Shown: in pieces, positions 51,672 to 61,715 of the stretch
How positions within the stretch are numbered: position 1 is the stretch's first letter
Layout: each line of letters begins with the position of its first letter
Assembly: GCF_039542225.1 (NCBI RefSeq)
Contig: NZ_BAABHS010000017.1
Location: 151,178 to 215,177, forward strand
From: Yinghuangia aomiensis
Lineage (GTDB): Bacteria > Actinomycetota > Actinomycetes > Streptomycetales > Streptomycetaceae
Direction of reading: 5' to 3'
Length of the DNA stretch: 64,000 bases
The notes under the pieces: model-generated
What the model was told of the DNA's origin: nothing
The model's input: only the letters and a program-made list of their open reading frames with translations
The model's database searches: none
Program-made: the position numbers and the translations under genes

Positions 51672-52853
51672 TCAGGCGGCGAGGTCGTCGCGGACAACAA
51701 CGCCCGACTGCATGACGAACGACAGACGGGACATCGCCGAGATGTCGCGCAGCGGGTCGCCGTCGACCGCGATCAGGTCGGCGGTGAAGCCGGGGGCGAT
51801 CTGACCGAGGCGGTCCTCGGCCTGCACGAGGCGGGCCGCGGTGGTGGAGACGGACTGGAGGACCCGCAGGTTGTCGAGGCCGCCCTCCGCCATCAGGAGC
51901 ATCTCGTACACCGCGGCGGGCACCCCCTCGACCAGGTCGGCGGGCGGGATGTCGGTGCCGTTGACCAGCTGCACGCCGGCCTCGACGGCGCGCCGGAACG
52001 AGGCCTTGTGCGGCTCGATCGCGTTCTGCGCGTTGGCCATCGACGCCTCGTCGAACCGGTTCTCCTTCATCCAGCTCAGCGAGTTGGTGACGCACAGTGT
52101 GGGCGTGACGAACGCGTTGCGCTCGGCCAGCAGGCGAGCGGTGTCGGCGTCCAGCGCGTAGGCGTGTTCGAAGGACCGGACGCCCTGGTACAGGGCCTCG
52201 CGGATGGCGGCCGACTCTCCCGAGTGGGCGACGACGTACGAGTCGTGCTCGTGCGCGGCCTTGACGGTCGCGGCGATTTCCTCCGGGGTCATCTCGGCGT
52301 GCTCGAAGTCCTCGCCTTCGCGGGCCAGGCCGGAGTTGATGAAGATCTTCAGATGATCGGCACCCGCGGCGAGTTCGCCGAGCGCCGCACGGTAGAAGGC
52401 GTCCGGCCCGCTCGCGTACGAGCAGTCCGCACCCGCGCCGTGGCCTTGCGGAGTCGACAGCGCCCGGCCCGCTCCGAAGATGCGCGGCGCGTCGATCCAG
52501 CCGCGGCGGTGCGCGTCGCGGAGCACCAGGTCGATCTGGTTCTGCTCGTGCACGCAGCGCAGCGTCGTGATGCCGGCCCGCAGCGCGTCGCCGGCGCGTT
52601 GCGCGGCCCGGAACGCCGTCAGCGCGGGCGACTCGTCCTCGCTGGTTTCGGAGAACGGGAACACCACGGACAAGTGGGAGTGGCACGAGATGATGCCGGG
52701 CAGCAGGTGCCTGCCGCCGAGATCGCGCGCGTCCGCGCCCGGCGGGAGTGCCCCGCGCACCTCCGCGATGGTGCCGCCCTCGATGCGCACGCTGCGGTCG
52801 CGCAGCAGCTCTCCGGACAGCACGTCGACGACATGGCAGTTGGTCAGCCACAT
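51672..52853 (-). CDS. Prolidase-like amidohydrolase
   Basis: The binuclear metal hydrolase has 393 residues in the Xaa-Pro dipeptidase-like amidohydrolase branch. Ligands are visible: HSH at 58-60, a likely carboxylated Lys169 in HLKIFIN, His210 in VVAHSGE, His230 in FEHAY and Asp301 in NGTDIPP. There is no signal peptide, so the substrate is cytoplasmic. It directly follows the two ATPase genes of a dipeptide importer, as expected for an enzyme that opens the imported dipeptide or a cyclic amide. Prolyl or hydroxyprolyl peptides are a reasonable guess; other amide substrates cannot be excluded. Confidence 0.82.
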   Translation of the reverse strand: MWLTNCHVVDVLSGELLRDRSVRIEGGTIAEVRGALPPGADARDLGGRHLLPGIISCHSHLSVVFPFSETSEDESPALTAFRAAQRAGDALRAGITTLRCVHEQNQIDLVLRDAHRRGWIDAPRIFGAGRALSTPQGHGAGADCSYASGPDAFYRAALGELAAGADHLKIFINSGLAREGEDFEHAEMTPEEIAATVKAAHEHDSYVVAHSGESAAIREALYQGVRSFEHAYALDADTARLLAERNAFVTPTLCVTNSLSWMKENRFDEASMANAQNAIEPHKASFRRAVEAGVQLVNGTDIPPADLVEGVPAAVYEMLLMAEGGLDNLRVLQSVSTTAARLVQAEDRLGQIAPGFTADLIAVDGDPLRDISAMSRLSFVMQSGVVVRDDLAA

Positions 52854-52861
52854 GGCAGGAA

Positions 52862-53832
<971 letters not shown>

Positions 53833-53836
<4 letters not shown>

Positions 53837-54873
53837 CGGGCACCCGCTTCCGTGGTCTCGGTTTCCGGGGAGGTGCGGTCGGCGAGCGGGTCGACCGGGC
53901 AGGCGGTGGCGTGCGCTTCGGTCAGCGGCAGCAGTTCCGGGCGGTCGCCCGCGCAGGCGTCGACGGCGAACGGACAGCGCGGGTGGAACGCGCACCCGCT
54001 CGGCGCGAGGCCCAGCTTGGGAGGCGAGCCGGGGATCGGCAGCAGTGCGGTGGTGCCGGCACCCGGATGCGGGAGAGCGTCCAGCAATCCGCGGGTGTAG
54101 GGGTGGCGCGGCGTGCGCAGCACCTCGGCGCGGGGCCCGGTCTCCGCGATCCGGCCCGCGTACATGACGGAGACCCGGTCGGCGAGTGCCGACATCACGC
54201 CGAGGTCGTGGGTGATGATCAGCACGGACAGGCCGTTCTCCCGGCGGAGCCGGTCGAGCAGCCGCAGGATGCCGGCCTGCACGGTCACGTCGAGGGCGGT
54301 CGTCGGTTCGTCGGCGAGCAGCAGGTCCGGGTCGCAGGCCAGCGCGACGGCGATGGCGATGCGCTGGCGCATACCGCCGGAGAACTGGTGGGGGTAGCGC
54401 TTCAGGGCCTGTTCCGGGTCCGGGATGCGGACCGTGGCCAGCAGCTCCGCGGCACGTGCGTTCGCGGCCTTCTTGCCGAGCTTCTTGTGGTGGCGCAGGT
54501 GTTCCGTGAGCTGCTTGCCGACGGAGAGCATCGGGTGCAGGGACGTCATCGGGTCCTGGAAGACCATGGCGACCTTGTTTCCGCGCAGGTCGCGGACCTG
54601 GCGCGGGGTCATGGACAGGACGTCCCGGCCCTCGACGCGCATCTCGCCGCGGGCGGTTCCGCCCTGGGGAAGCAGGCCGAGCAGGGCCAGCGCGGTCATC
54701 GTCTTGCCGGATCCGGACTCGCCGGCCAGGCCGACGATCTCGCCGCGTTCGACGGTCAGGTTCACGCCGTCCAGGGCGCGCAGGGGCGTGCCGTCCGGGC
54801 CGGGAAGTTCCACCACGAGGTCGCGGATGTCCAGGAGCGGGCCGCCGGCCCGTGCGGAGATCGTGTCGTTCAT
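53833..54873 (-). CDS. Peptide ABC transporter ATPase (DppD/OppD type)
   Basis: The ATPase has 346 residues: Walker A GESGSGKTM, FQDPMTSLHP, FSGGMRQR, Walker B LLLADEPTTALD, ITHDLGV, and the CAFHPRCPFAVDAC cluster motif near the C-terminus. Together with the DppF-type protein it forms the motor of the importer. ATG 54873 has GAGGG eight bases upstream; GTG 54882 is an in-frame alternative that would overlap the permease stop. The operon order B-C-D-F is the standard one. Confidence 0.92.
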
Positions 54874-54878
54874 CGTCG

Positions 54879-55832
54879 TCACCCTCGGATGGCCCGTGCG
54901 GTACGGGGGTCGAGCGCGTCCCGCAGGGTGTCGCCCAGGAAGTTGAAGGCGAGCACGGAGAGCAGGATGGCCGCGCCGGGGAACACGGCGACCCACCACG
55001 CGTCGAAGTTGGCGGACCCGGCGTTGACCATCGCGCCCCATTCGGCCGCGGGGGGTTGTGCGCCGAGCCCCAGGAAGGAGAGACCGGACAGCAGCAGTAC
55101 GGCGTTGCCCAGGTCGAGCGCGGCGAGCACGGCCACCGGACCGGCGAGGTTCGGCCGCAGGTCCACGGCGAGCACCCGCCATCCGGACGCGCCGAGGAGC
55201 CGGTCGGCCTGCACGAAGTCGGACTGCCGCAGGCTCAGCACGAGTCCGCGGACCACGCGTGCGTACGTCGGCCAGCTGACCACCACGACCGCGAGCACCG
55301 CGTTGGTCAGGTTGGGTCCGAGCGCCGCGACGACGGCCATCGCCAGGATGATCGCGGGGAAGGCCAGCACCAGGTCGGCGCAGCGCATCACGACCATGTC
55401 GATCCAGCCGCCGAAGTAGCCCGCGACGGCGCCGAGCACCGTGCCGATCACCATCGCCAGCACGACGAGCAGCAGGGCGAGCGGCAGGGAGACCCGGGTG
55501 CCGTGGATGACCCGGGACAGGATGTCCCGGCCGAGTTGGTCGGTCCCGAACCAGTGCTCGGCGGACGGAGCCTGGTACTTGGGCCACTTCTGCGCGAGCG
55601 GGTCTTCCGGCGAGATCACCGAGGCGAAGACCGCGGCCACCAGGAACACGCCGATGATGACGAGGCCGGTGACGGCGAGGGGGCTGCGCCACGGGGACTT
55701 GTTCGCCCGGCGGCGCCGGCGCCGCGCGGCGCGCTCGTCGGCCGCGTCCGGTGCGCCGGTGCGGCCGGGGTCGCTGCGGTTGCCGCGGCCGGCGCCGAGC
55801 CGGTCGCCGAGGAATATGCGCGTGGCGTTCAC
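54879..55832 (-). CDS. Peptide ABC transporter permease (DppC type)
   Basis: The permease has 317 residues: N-terminal basic region, first helix LAVTGLVIIGVFLVAAVFASVIS, then HWFGTDQLGRDILSRVIHGTR, the DppC signature, and the EAA loop FVQADRLLGASGWRVLAVDLRPN. GTG 55832 overlaps the DppB-type stop (GTGA). The EAA Ala-Gly loop is modified but recognisable. Confidence 0.92.
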   Translation of the reverse strand: MNATRIFLGDRLGAGRGNRSDPGRTGAPDAADERAARRRRRRANKSPWRSPLAVTGLVIIGVFLVAAVFASVISPEDPLAQKWPKYQAPSAEHWFGTDQLGRDILSRVIHGTRVSLPLALLLVVLAMVIGTVLGAVAGYFGGWIDMVVMRCADLVLAFPAIILAMAVVAALGPNLTNAVLAVVVVSWPTYARVVRGLVLSLRQSDFVQADRLLGASGWRVLAVDLRPNLAGPVAVLAALDLGNAVLLLSGLSFLGLGAQPPAAEWGAMVNAGSANFDAWWVAVFPGAAILLSVLAFNFLGDTLRDALDPRTARAIRG

Positions 55833-56962
55833 GAGAGGCGGATCCTCGGGTCGATGACCCCGTAGAGCAGGTCCACGAGGAGGTTGATGACGACGTACAC
55901 GACCGCGACGAACAGGCAGACGCCCATGATGGACGGCAGGTCGAGGTTGAGCGCGCTCTTGTACGCGTACTGGCCCAGCCCCGGCCAGGACAGCACGTTC
56001 TCCACCAGCACGGTGCCGGCGAGCATGCCGCCGAACGTGAGGCCGGCGACGGTCAGGATCGACGTCAGTGCCGGACGCAGCGCGTGCCGCCGGATCACGG
56101 TGGATTCGGGGAGCCCCTTGGCGCGTGCGGCGCGCACGTAGTCGTTGCCCAGCGCTTCGAGTACGGCGGCCCGGGTGAACCTGGTGAGCACGCCGATGTT
56201 GAACGCGGCCAGCACGCACGCGGGCAGGACCATCCGGGAGAACGCCTCGCCGAACGTGCCCCACTCGCCGGTCAGCAGCGAGTCGACGGTGTACAGCCCG
56301 GTGATGTCGTCCGGCGGAATCGCCCCGGGGGAGAGCCGCCCGCCGGCCTGGATCCAGCCGAGCTTGAACGAGAAGACGTAGAACGCCACCTGGGCCAGCC
56401 AGAACACCGGGACGGACACGCCGGCGAGCGAGACGACGCGGATGATCCGGTCCGGCCAGCGGCCGCGGGTCACCGCCGCGACGATGCCCAGGCCGACCCC
56501 GATCACCAGGGCGAGCACGATGGCGGCCAGCGCGAGTTCGAGGCTGGCCGGGATCTTGTCGCCGAGGTCGTCCCACACGGGGCGGTGGGTCTGCTGCGAG
56601 GTGCCCATGTCGCCGTGCAGCAGGTTGGTCAGGTAGGTCCAGTACTGCGACGGCAGCGAGTCGTCGAGCCCGTTCTTCGCCTTGAACGCGGCCACCGCGG
56701 CCGGGTCGTTCAGCGCCCGCTGGCCGAGGTTCGCGGCGACCGGGTCGCCCGGGACGGCGTGGGTGAGCCCGAAGGCCAGGATCGTGATGCCGAGGCAGAG
56801 GAGCACGCCCACGCCGAGGCGCACGAGGACGAACCGGGCGAACGGGTGGGAGCGCCGTTTGGCCGACGCGGTTCCCCGGCCGGGGGCCGCGCCCTTGACG
56901 GGCGCGGACCCCGGCCGGGAGGTGCCCCGGTCGACCCCGGTGTCAGCCGAGCTTGTCGACAT
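55829..56962 (-). CDS. Peptide ABC transporter permease (DppB type)
   Basis: The permease has 377 residues with a long hydrophilic N-terminal 40 residues. It then shows FVLVRLGVGVLLCLGITILAFGLTHAVPGDP, the DppB-type first helix, and the C-terminal EAA loop NDYVRAARAKGLPESTVIRRHALRPAL. ATG 56962 gives a 20-base overlap with the binding-protein gene. Confidence 0.92.
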   Translation of the reverse strand: MSTSSADTGVDRGTSRPGSAPVKGAAPGRGTASAKRRSHPFARFVLVRLGVGVLLCLGITILAFGLTHAVPGDPVAANLGQRALNDPAAVAAFKAKNGLDDSLPSQYWTYLTNLLHGDMGTSQQTHRPVWDDLGDKIPASLELALAAIVLALVIGVGLGIVAAVTRGRWPDRIIRVVSLAGVSVPVFWLAQVAFYVFSFKLGWIQAGGRLSPGAIPPDDITGLYTVDSLLTGEWGTFGEAFSRMVLPACVLAAFNIGVLTRFTRAAVLEALGNDYVRAARAKGLPESTVIRRHALRPALTSILTVAGLTFGGMLAGTVLVENVLSWPGLGQYAYKSALNLDLPSIMGVCLFVAVVYVVINLLVDLLYGVIDPRIRLS

Positions 56963-58574
56963 CGACGTACCAGATGGGGTTGTAGTACACGTTCTTCACC
57001 GAGTTGTTCGCGGCGATGACCTGGGCGGTCTGGAGCAGCGGGACGAACGGGCTCGTCTGCTGCATGGCCTCCTGGAGCTTGCGGAAGGCGTCGACGCGCG
57101 CGGCCTCGTCGGTCGCCGTGCGGGCCTGCTCGGCGAGTGCGGTCACCGCCGGGTTGGCGCCCTCGTTCCAGCCGGCGCGCTTGCCGACCAGCTCGCCGGG
57201 GGCGAAGGCCAGGTAGTCCGACGCGTCCGGGTAGTCCGCCTGCCACCACCACAGACCGAGCGCCTCGGTGCCGTTGCGGTAGGAGTCCAGGGCGGTCTGG
57301 GTCGGCGCGGGCTTGAGCGCGACGGTGATGCCGACGTCCTTGAGGTTCGCCTGGATGCGGGCGGCGAGGTCACCGAAGTTGATGCCGTTGATGGTGACGT
57401 CGGACGCGTAGTACAGGTCCACGGTCGGGTTGTTCAGTCCGGCGCGGGCCAGGGCCGCCTTGGCGCGGGGGATGTCGCGCTTGATCGCCGCCGAGGCGTC
57501 GAGCGCGCCGGTGAAGAAGCCCGGCACGATGCCGGCCGCCTGGGCCGAGCCCTCGCCGGCGACGTCGAGGAGGGACGGGTAGTCCACGCCGTAGCGCACG
57601 GCCTCCTGGAAGTCCTTGTTCGAGGTGATCTTCGAGACCGCCGGGTTGTCGTTGCTGAACAGGAAGGCGGTGGTCGGGGTGGGCTTCTGCAGGACCTGGG
57701 CCTGGCCCTTCACCTTGGCCGCCTGGTCCGCCGACATGTCCAGGGACAGCTGGCTTTCGCCGGACAGGATGTTCAGCTGCTGCGTGCTCGCAGGCACGTT
57801 GCGGATCACGACCTTGCCGTACTTGGGCTTGGCGCCCCAGTAGTTGTCGTTGCGGGTGAGCACGACCTCGGTGGACACGTCGTACTTGGTGATCTTGTAC
57901 GGGCCGGAGCCCTGCGAGTCCGTGTTGAGGTACTGCTCGGCCTTGTCGCTCTGGTCCGCGCCGGCCGCGTCGGAGCCGCCGTGGGCGGTGACCGCCGTCG
58001 AGTTGACGATGCCGAGCGCCGGGGTGGGGATGCGGAACGGCAGCGAGGCGTCGGGCTTCTCGGTGGTGAGGACCACCGTGTGCTCGTCCTTCGCGGACAC
58101 GGTCACGCCGTCGAGGAGGAACGACGGATTGCCTTTGAGGTTCTTGACGCGGTTGAAGGAGAACACCACGTCCTTGGCGGTGACCGGGGTGCCGTCGTTG
58201 AACTTGGCCTCCGGACGCAGCGGGAACGTGAACGTCTTGCCGTCCGGCGACACCTCGTACGACGCGGCGAGCTGCGGCACCGGCTTGGTGACGTCGCCGT
58301 TCGCGAAGGTGAGCAGCGTGTCGTACGCGGCGCGCGTGACGAAGATCCCGGTGGGCTCGAACGTCCGGCTCGGGTCGGCGGTCTTGAGGCTGAACGACGT
58401 GTCGACGACCAGGGTGTCGTTGCCGCCGCCGCTGCCGCCCGCGCCGTCGGAGGACTTCTTCGCGCCGCCGCAGGCGGACAGTGTCACAGCGGCGACCACG
58501 GTCACCGCGAGCGGAGCGAGGGCCCGGCGGCCGATCCCGCCGCGACTGGCCCCGTTGGGGTGATTGGCCTGCAT
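56943..58574 (-). CDS. Peptide-binding lipoprotein (SBP family 5)
   Basis: The protein has 543 residues. A signal peptide with the lipobox LSAC (Cys35) is followed by a Gly/Ser linker and a family 5 solute-binding domain (TFEPTGIFVTRAAYDTLLTF, KTFTFPLRPEAKFNDGTPVTAKDVVFSFNRVKN, TAFLFSNDNPAVSKITSNKDFQEAVRYGVDY). It captures peptides or related compounds for the importer. It heads the minus-strand operon that ends at 51172; the promoter region at 58622-58678 contains an 18-bp motif shared with the XRE-cupin gene. Confidence 0.93.
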   Translation of the reverse strand: MQANHPNGASRGGIGRRALAPLAVTVVAAVTLSACGGAKKSSDGAGGSGGGNDTLVVDTSFSLKTADPSRTFEPTGIFVTRAAYDTLLTFANGDVTKPVPQLAASYEVSPDGKTFTFPLRPEAKFNDGTPVTAKDVVFSFNRVKNLKGNPSFLLDGVTVSAKDEHTVVLTTEKPDASLPFRIPTPALGIVNSTAVTAHGGSDAAGADQSDKAEQYLNTDSQGSGPYKITKYDVSTEVVLTRNDNYWGAKPKYGKVVIRNVPASTQQLNILSGESQLSLDMSADQAAKVKGQAQVLQKPTPTTAFLFSNDNPAVSKITSNKDFQEAVRYGVDYPSLLDVAGEGSAQAAGIVPGFFTGALDASAAIKRDIPRAKAALARAGLNNPTVDLYYASDVTINGINFGDLAARIQANLKDVGITVALKPAPTQTALDSYRNGTEALGLWWWQADYPDASDYLAFAPGELVGKRAGWNEGANPAVTALAEQARTATDEAARVDAFRKLQEAMQQTSPFVPLLQTAQVIAANNSVKNVYYNPIWYVDVDKLG

Positions 58575-58621
58575 GGCGCACCTTCCTCGGGCGCCCGGTC
58601 AAAGAGCGGACGAGACCGGGT

Positions 58622-58678
58622 GTTTGATGTGACTGAACAGTGGCCCTGAAGGTAGGCGGCGATCGACCCGGCGGTCAA
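58622..58678 (-). promoter_or_regulatory. Promoter and operator of the peptide ABC operon (site A)
   Basis: On the minus strand TTGACC (58678-58673), an 18-bp spacer and TACCTT (58654-58649) form a good housekeeping-type promoter. The motif GTTTGATGTGACTGAACA (read on the plus strand, 58622-58639) lies 9 bp downstream of the -10 box, where a bound repressor would block initiation. It matches site B at 14 of 18 positions. Confidence 0.65.
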
Positions 58679-58899
58679 TGGTCATTTTTTCGGTCTCGTG
58701 ATGTGGGATCAGATGGCTGGATTCCGTGATCGGGAGTCCACGAAGAGCGATGATTCTTCGCATTCATAACGGTTGGATCACCGGACAGAGCAGCGGTTCT
58801 CGACATACCGGGCGGGTCGCGCGGAACATTTCGGCCACGCCGGGAACCGACCAGCGGATGAAGGAATCAGGTCAGCGAACAGCCGGGCCGGCAGCAGCC

Positions 58900-58958
58900 T
58901 TGACGAAAGACGTCGGGCGTGCTTATGTTCGGCGCCAGACGTTCAATCTCACTGAACA
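58900..58958 (+). promoter_or_regulatory. Promoter and operator of the XRE-cupin gene (site B)
   Basis: TTGACG (58900-58905), an 18-bp spacer and TATGTT (58924-58929) form a promoter for the rightward operon. Site B, GTTCAATCTCACTGAACA (58941-58958), is an inverted repeat GTTCA-N7-TGAAC, 11 bp downstream of the -10 box. The geometry mirrors site A. No other gene was seen between 58575 and 59025. Confidence 0.65.
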
Positions 58959-59025
58959 CACCATCACGCACAAGCTAGGATCCGCGCGTCGGGGTGGCGG
59001 ACAGCGGAACGAACGGGGAACGACC

Positions 59026-59562
59026 ATGTTGGGCGACCGACTGCGCGAACTACGTCAGGCACACGATCTGAGCCTTCGTCAGTTGGCGGCGGAGGCAGGC
59101 ATTTCCGCCGGGATGCTGAGTCAGTTGGAGAACGGCAGCACCGAACCGAGCCTGTCGACGCTCCGGAAACTCGCCCGTGTTTTCGACACCTCGATCGCCA
59201 CGCTGTTCGACGATCCCGACGTACCACGTGTCGCGGTGACCACCCGCGAGAACCGCATGCGGCTCGGTGCCGCCCGCCAGCACATCACCTACTCCAGGCT
59301 CACCCCCGGAACAGGCGATCTCGAAGTGCTGGAGGCGGACATCGAACCCGGCCAGGCGTCCTCCGACGAGCCCTACAGCCATCCGTCCACGGAATGCGCG
59401 ACGGTGCTCGCCGGGTGTCTCGACGTCGAAGTGGACGGCCGCGTATACCGGCTGGGCGAAGGCGACGCGATCACCTTCGACTCCCGGTTGCCGCATCGTT
59501 TCGTCAACAGCTCCGACGAGCCGGCCCGGCTGCTGGTCGCGGTCACCCCTCCGATGCCCTGA
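59026..59562 (+). CDS. XRE-family regulator with C-terminal cupin domain
   Basis: The protein has 178 residues. The N-terminal helix-turn-helix (residues about 4-58) has LRELRQAHDLSLRQLAAEAGISAGMLSQLENG. The C-terminal cupin (about 105-175) includes YSHPSTECATVLAGCLDVEVDG and GEGDAITFDSRLPHRFVNSSDEPARLL, a ligand-sensing fold. This architecture (PuuR/SutR-like) controls amine, amino-acid or sulfur catabolic genes. ATG 59026 has GGGGA upstream. It sits between the divergent transport and oxidation operons and is their likely shared regulator through sites A and B. Confidence 0.9.
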   Translation: MLGDRLRELRQAHDLSLRQLAAEAGISAGMLSQLENGSTEPSLSTLRKLARVFDTSIATLFDDPDVPRVAVTTRENRMRLGAARQHITYSRLTPGTGDLEVLEADIEPGQASSDEPYSHPSTECATVLAGCLDVEVDGRVYRLGEGDAITFDSRLPHRFVNSSDEPARLLVAVTPPMP

Positions 59563-59616
59563 CGGCGCGGCGGGCGGCCCGGATCCCCGCGTTTGTGCCT
59601 CGAAAGGACCGAGGGC

Positions 59617-60537
59617 ATGGACCGCCACACCGTCGACTGGCACGGCTACATCCCGGCCGTCACGACACCCTTCACCGCCGAAGGCGACCTCGACCTGGCC
59701 GCGTGGGACGCGCAGCTGGAGTGGTTCGCCGCCGAGGGGTTGGACGGCGTCGTCATCGCCGGGACCACCGGCGAGTGGTACACCCTCTCCGCCGCCGAGC
59801 GCGCCACGCTCTTCGCCCGCGCGGCACGGCAGGTCCGCGGCCGGTACACCCTCATCGGCGGCTGCAACGCCTACACCGCGGCCGAGGCCGCCGGCCACGC
59901 GCGCGCCGCCCGGGAAGCGGGACTCGACGGCATCCTGCTCACGCCGCCCCCCTACGTGGTGCCCAACCCGCGCGAGACCGTCGAGTACTACCGCGAGGTC
60001 GGCGCCGCGGTGGACATCCCGACGTGCGTGTACAACTGGCCCCGCGGCTGCGGGATCGACCTGGACACCGACACCCTCGGCCTCCTCGCCGACCTCCCCA
60101 ACGTGGTCGCGGTCAAGAACTCCACCGGCGACTTCGGCGGTTTCGTACGCGGTCTGGTCGCCCTCCACGACCGCGTGCGCTACTTCGGGATCACCACGGA
60201 TGCGGTCGGAGCCGCGCTGATGCGCGGCATCGGCGGCGACGGACTGATGGGCGCGGGCGCCGTCCTCGGGAACGACCACCCCGCGTTCTTCCGGCACCTG
60301 GCAGCCGGCGACGAGGCCGCCGCGCTCGCCGTCGGCGCCCGCGACCGGGTGCTCATGTCCGCCTGGTTCACCAAGGACTACGGCCCGCGCTTCGGCAGCG
60401 CGCCCGCCATCCTCAAGCACGCCCTCGGCCTGCGCGGCGTCCCCGCCGGGCACCCGCGCCGCCCCCTGCTCCCGCTCACCGGCGCCGAACGCGACCTCGT
60501 CCACCACACGATGGCCGAACTCGGACTCGTCTCCTGA
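59617..60537 (+). CDS. DapA-family lyase/deaminase, candidate pyrroline-4-hydroxy-2-carboxylate deaminase
   Basis: The (beta/alpha)8 Schiff-base enzyme has 306 residues: AGTTGEWYTLS (GTTGE at 49-53), catalytic Tyr139 in VYNWP and Lys167 in AVKNSTGD. The pathway dihydrodipicolinate synthase is unlikely, because the locus is catabolic. Family members beside LhpBEF-type dehydrogenases are Delta1-pyrroline-4-hydroxy-2-carboxylate deaminases of hydroxyproline breakdown, a good fit here; sugar-acid aldolase activity is the alternative. The next gene begins in its stop codon (TGATG). Confidence 0.82.
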   Translation: MDRHTVDWHGYIPAVTTPFTAEGDLDLAAWDAQLEWFAAEGLDGVVIAGTTGEWYTLSAAERATLFARAARQVRGRYTLIGGCNAYTAAEAAGHARAAREAGLDGILLTPPPYVVPNPRETVEYYREVGAAVDIPTCVYNWPRGCGIDLDTDTLGLLADLPNVVAVKNSTGDFGGFVRGLVALHDRVRYFGITTDAVGAALMRGIGGDGLMGAGAVLGNDHPAFFRHLAAGDEAAALAVGARDRVLMSAWFTKDYGPRFGSAPAILKHALGLRGVPAGHPRRPLLPLTGAERDLVHHTMAELGLVS

Positions 60538-61715
60538 TGGAGCGCCACGACGTCCTGGTGATCGGCGGGGGACTGCTCGGCTGCGCCCTCGCGCACCATC
60601 TCACCCGGGCCGGCGCGACGGTCGCGCTCGTCGAGAAGGACCAGCTCAACCGGCACGCGTCCGGGCAGAACGCGGGCAGCCTGCACTTCCAACTCGAATA
60701 CCGGATGATCCAGCACGGCCCGGAGGTCGCCGCACGCGCCGCCGAGGCACTGCCGCTGCACCTCGACGCGATGCGGGCGTGGGCCTCCCTCGAGGACGAG
60801 ATCGGCGAGCCGTGCGGCGTCCGCCGCCGCGGCGGACTGATGCTCGCCGAAACCCCGGAACAGCTCGAACTCCTCGCCCGAAAGACCGCGTTGGAACGCG
60901 CGCACGGACTGGACGTGCGCGTCCTGGACACCGACGAGACCCACGCGCTCGCGCCCTATCTGTCCGACCACGTCCTCGGCGCGGCCTGGTGCCCCGGCGA
61001 GGGCAAAGCCAACCCGCGGCTGGTCACCCACGCCTACGCACGTGCGGCCGCCCGCAACGGCGCGCACATCGCGGCGGGCACCGGGCTCCGCGCCCTGCGC
61101 CACGACGGGCGCGAGTGGATCGCCACCGTCACGCGGGACGGACGCGAACGACCGATGCGGGCCCGGGCCGTGGTCATCGCCGCCGGGATCTGGACGGCGC
61201 AGGTCGCCGCGATGGCCGACGTGCGGCTCCCGGTGATCCCGGTCGCCCTGTCCATGACGGTGACCGCGGCGACCGCTCCTCTGGTACCCCACCTCGTCCA
61301 GCACGTCGGCCGCAGGCTGTCGCTCAAGCAGACGGAGGAGGGCAACGTCCTGGTCGGCGGCGGGTGGCCCGCCAAGTTCGTGCACCACGGCGGCGACCTC
61401 GACCTCGACGAACGCCCCGAACTGCGGCTCGACTCCGTCTTCGGCAGCGCCGACGCCGCCCGGGTCGTGCCCGCGGTGCAGCAGCTCCCGGTGCTGCGCA
61501 TCTGGTCCGGTGCGACGTCGCTGACCCCCGATCAACTCCCCCTCCTCGGCGCCGTGCCCCGGCGGCCCGACCTGTATGTGGCCACCGGCGGCTCCGCCTT
61601 CACGCTCGGCCCGACCTACAGCAGGCTTCTCGCCCAGCAGGTGCTCACCGGCCGCACCGAACTGCCCATCGGCGACTATTCGCCCGCACGGTTTGGGTTC
61701 CTGAACTTTGTCTGA
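60537..61715 (+). CDS. FAD-dependent amino-acid dehydrogenase, beta subunit (LhpB/HcnC type)
   Basis: The DAO-fold flavoprotein has 392 residues: N-terminal GGGLLGCALAHHLTRAG for FAD binding, HASGQNAGSLHFQLEY and the C-terminal GPTYSRLLAQQVLTG. Members pair with the two following subunits to form heterotrimeric D-hydroxyproline, cyanide-forming glycine or opine dehydrogenases. The final residues are DYSPARFGF. The gene overlaps both neighbours by one and eight bases, showing a tightly coupled complex. An imino product would feed the DapA-family enzyme upstream. Confidence 0.87.
   Translation: MERHDVLVIGGGLLGCALAHHLTRAGATVALVEKDQLNRHASGQNAGSLHFQLEYRMIQHGPEVAARAAEALPLHLDAMRAWASLEDEIGEPCGVRRRGGLMLAETPEQLELLARKTALERAHGLDVRVLDTDETHALAPYLSDHVLGAAWCPGEGKANPRLVTHAYARAAARNGAHIAAGTGLRALRHDGREWIATVTRDGRERPMRARAVVIAAGIWTAQVAAMADVRLPVIPVALSMTVTAATAPLVPHLVQHVGRRLSLKQTEEGNVLVGGGWPAKFVHHGGDLDLDERPELRLDSVFGSADAARVVPAVQQLPVLRIWSGATSLTPDQLPLLGAVPRRPDLYVATGGSAFTLGPTYSRLLAQQVLTGRTELPIGDYSPARFGFLNFV

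Noticed and set aside
48053..51700. Minus-strand open frame of about 1200 codons opposite the binding protein and GH31 genes
   Set aside because: It is an artefact of high GC; the plus strand carries catalytic motifs, a lipobox and standard operon spacing.
59617..60537. Lysine-pathway dihydrodipicolinate synthase
   Set aside because: Schiff-base residues fit, but the gene is embedded in a dehydrogenase operon with overlapping neighbours, so a catabolic lyase or deaminase is more likely.
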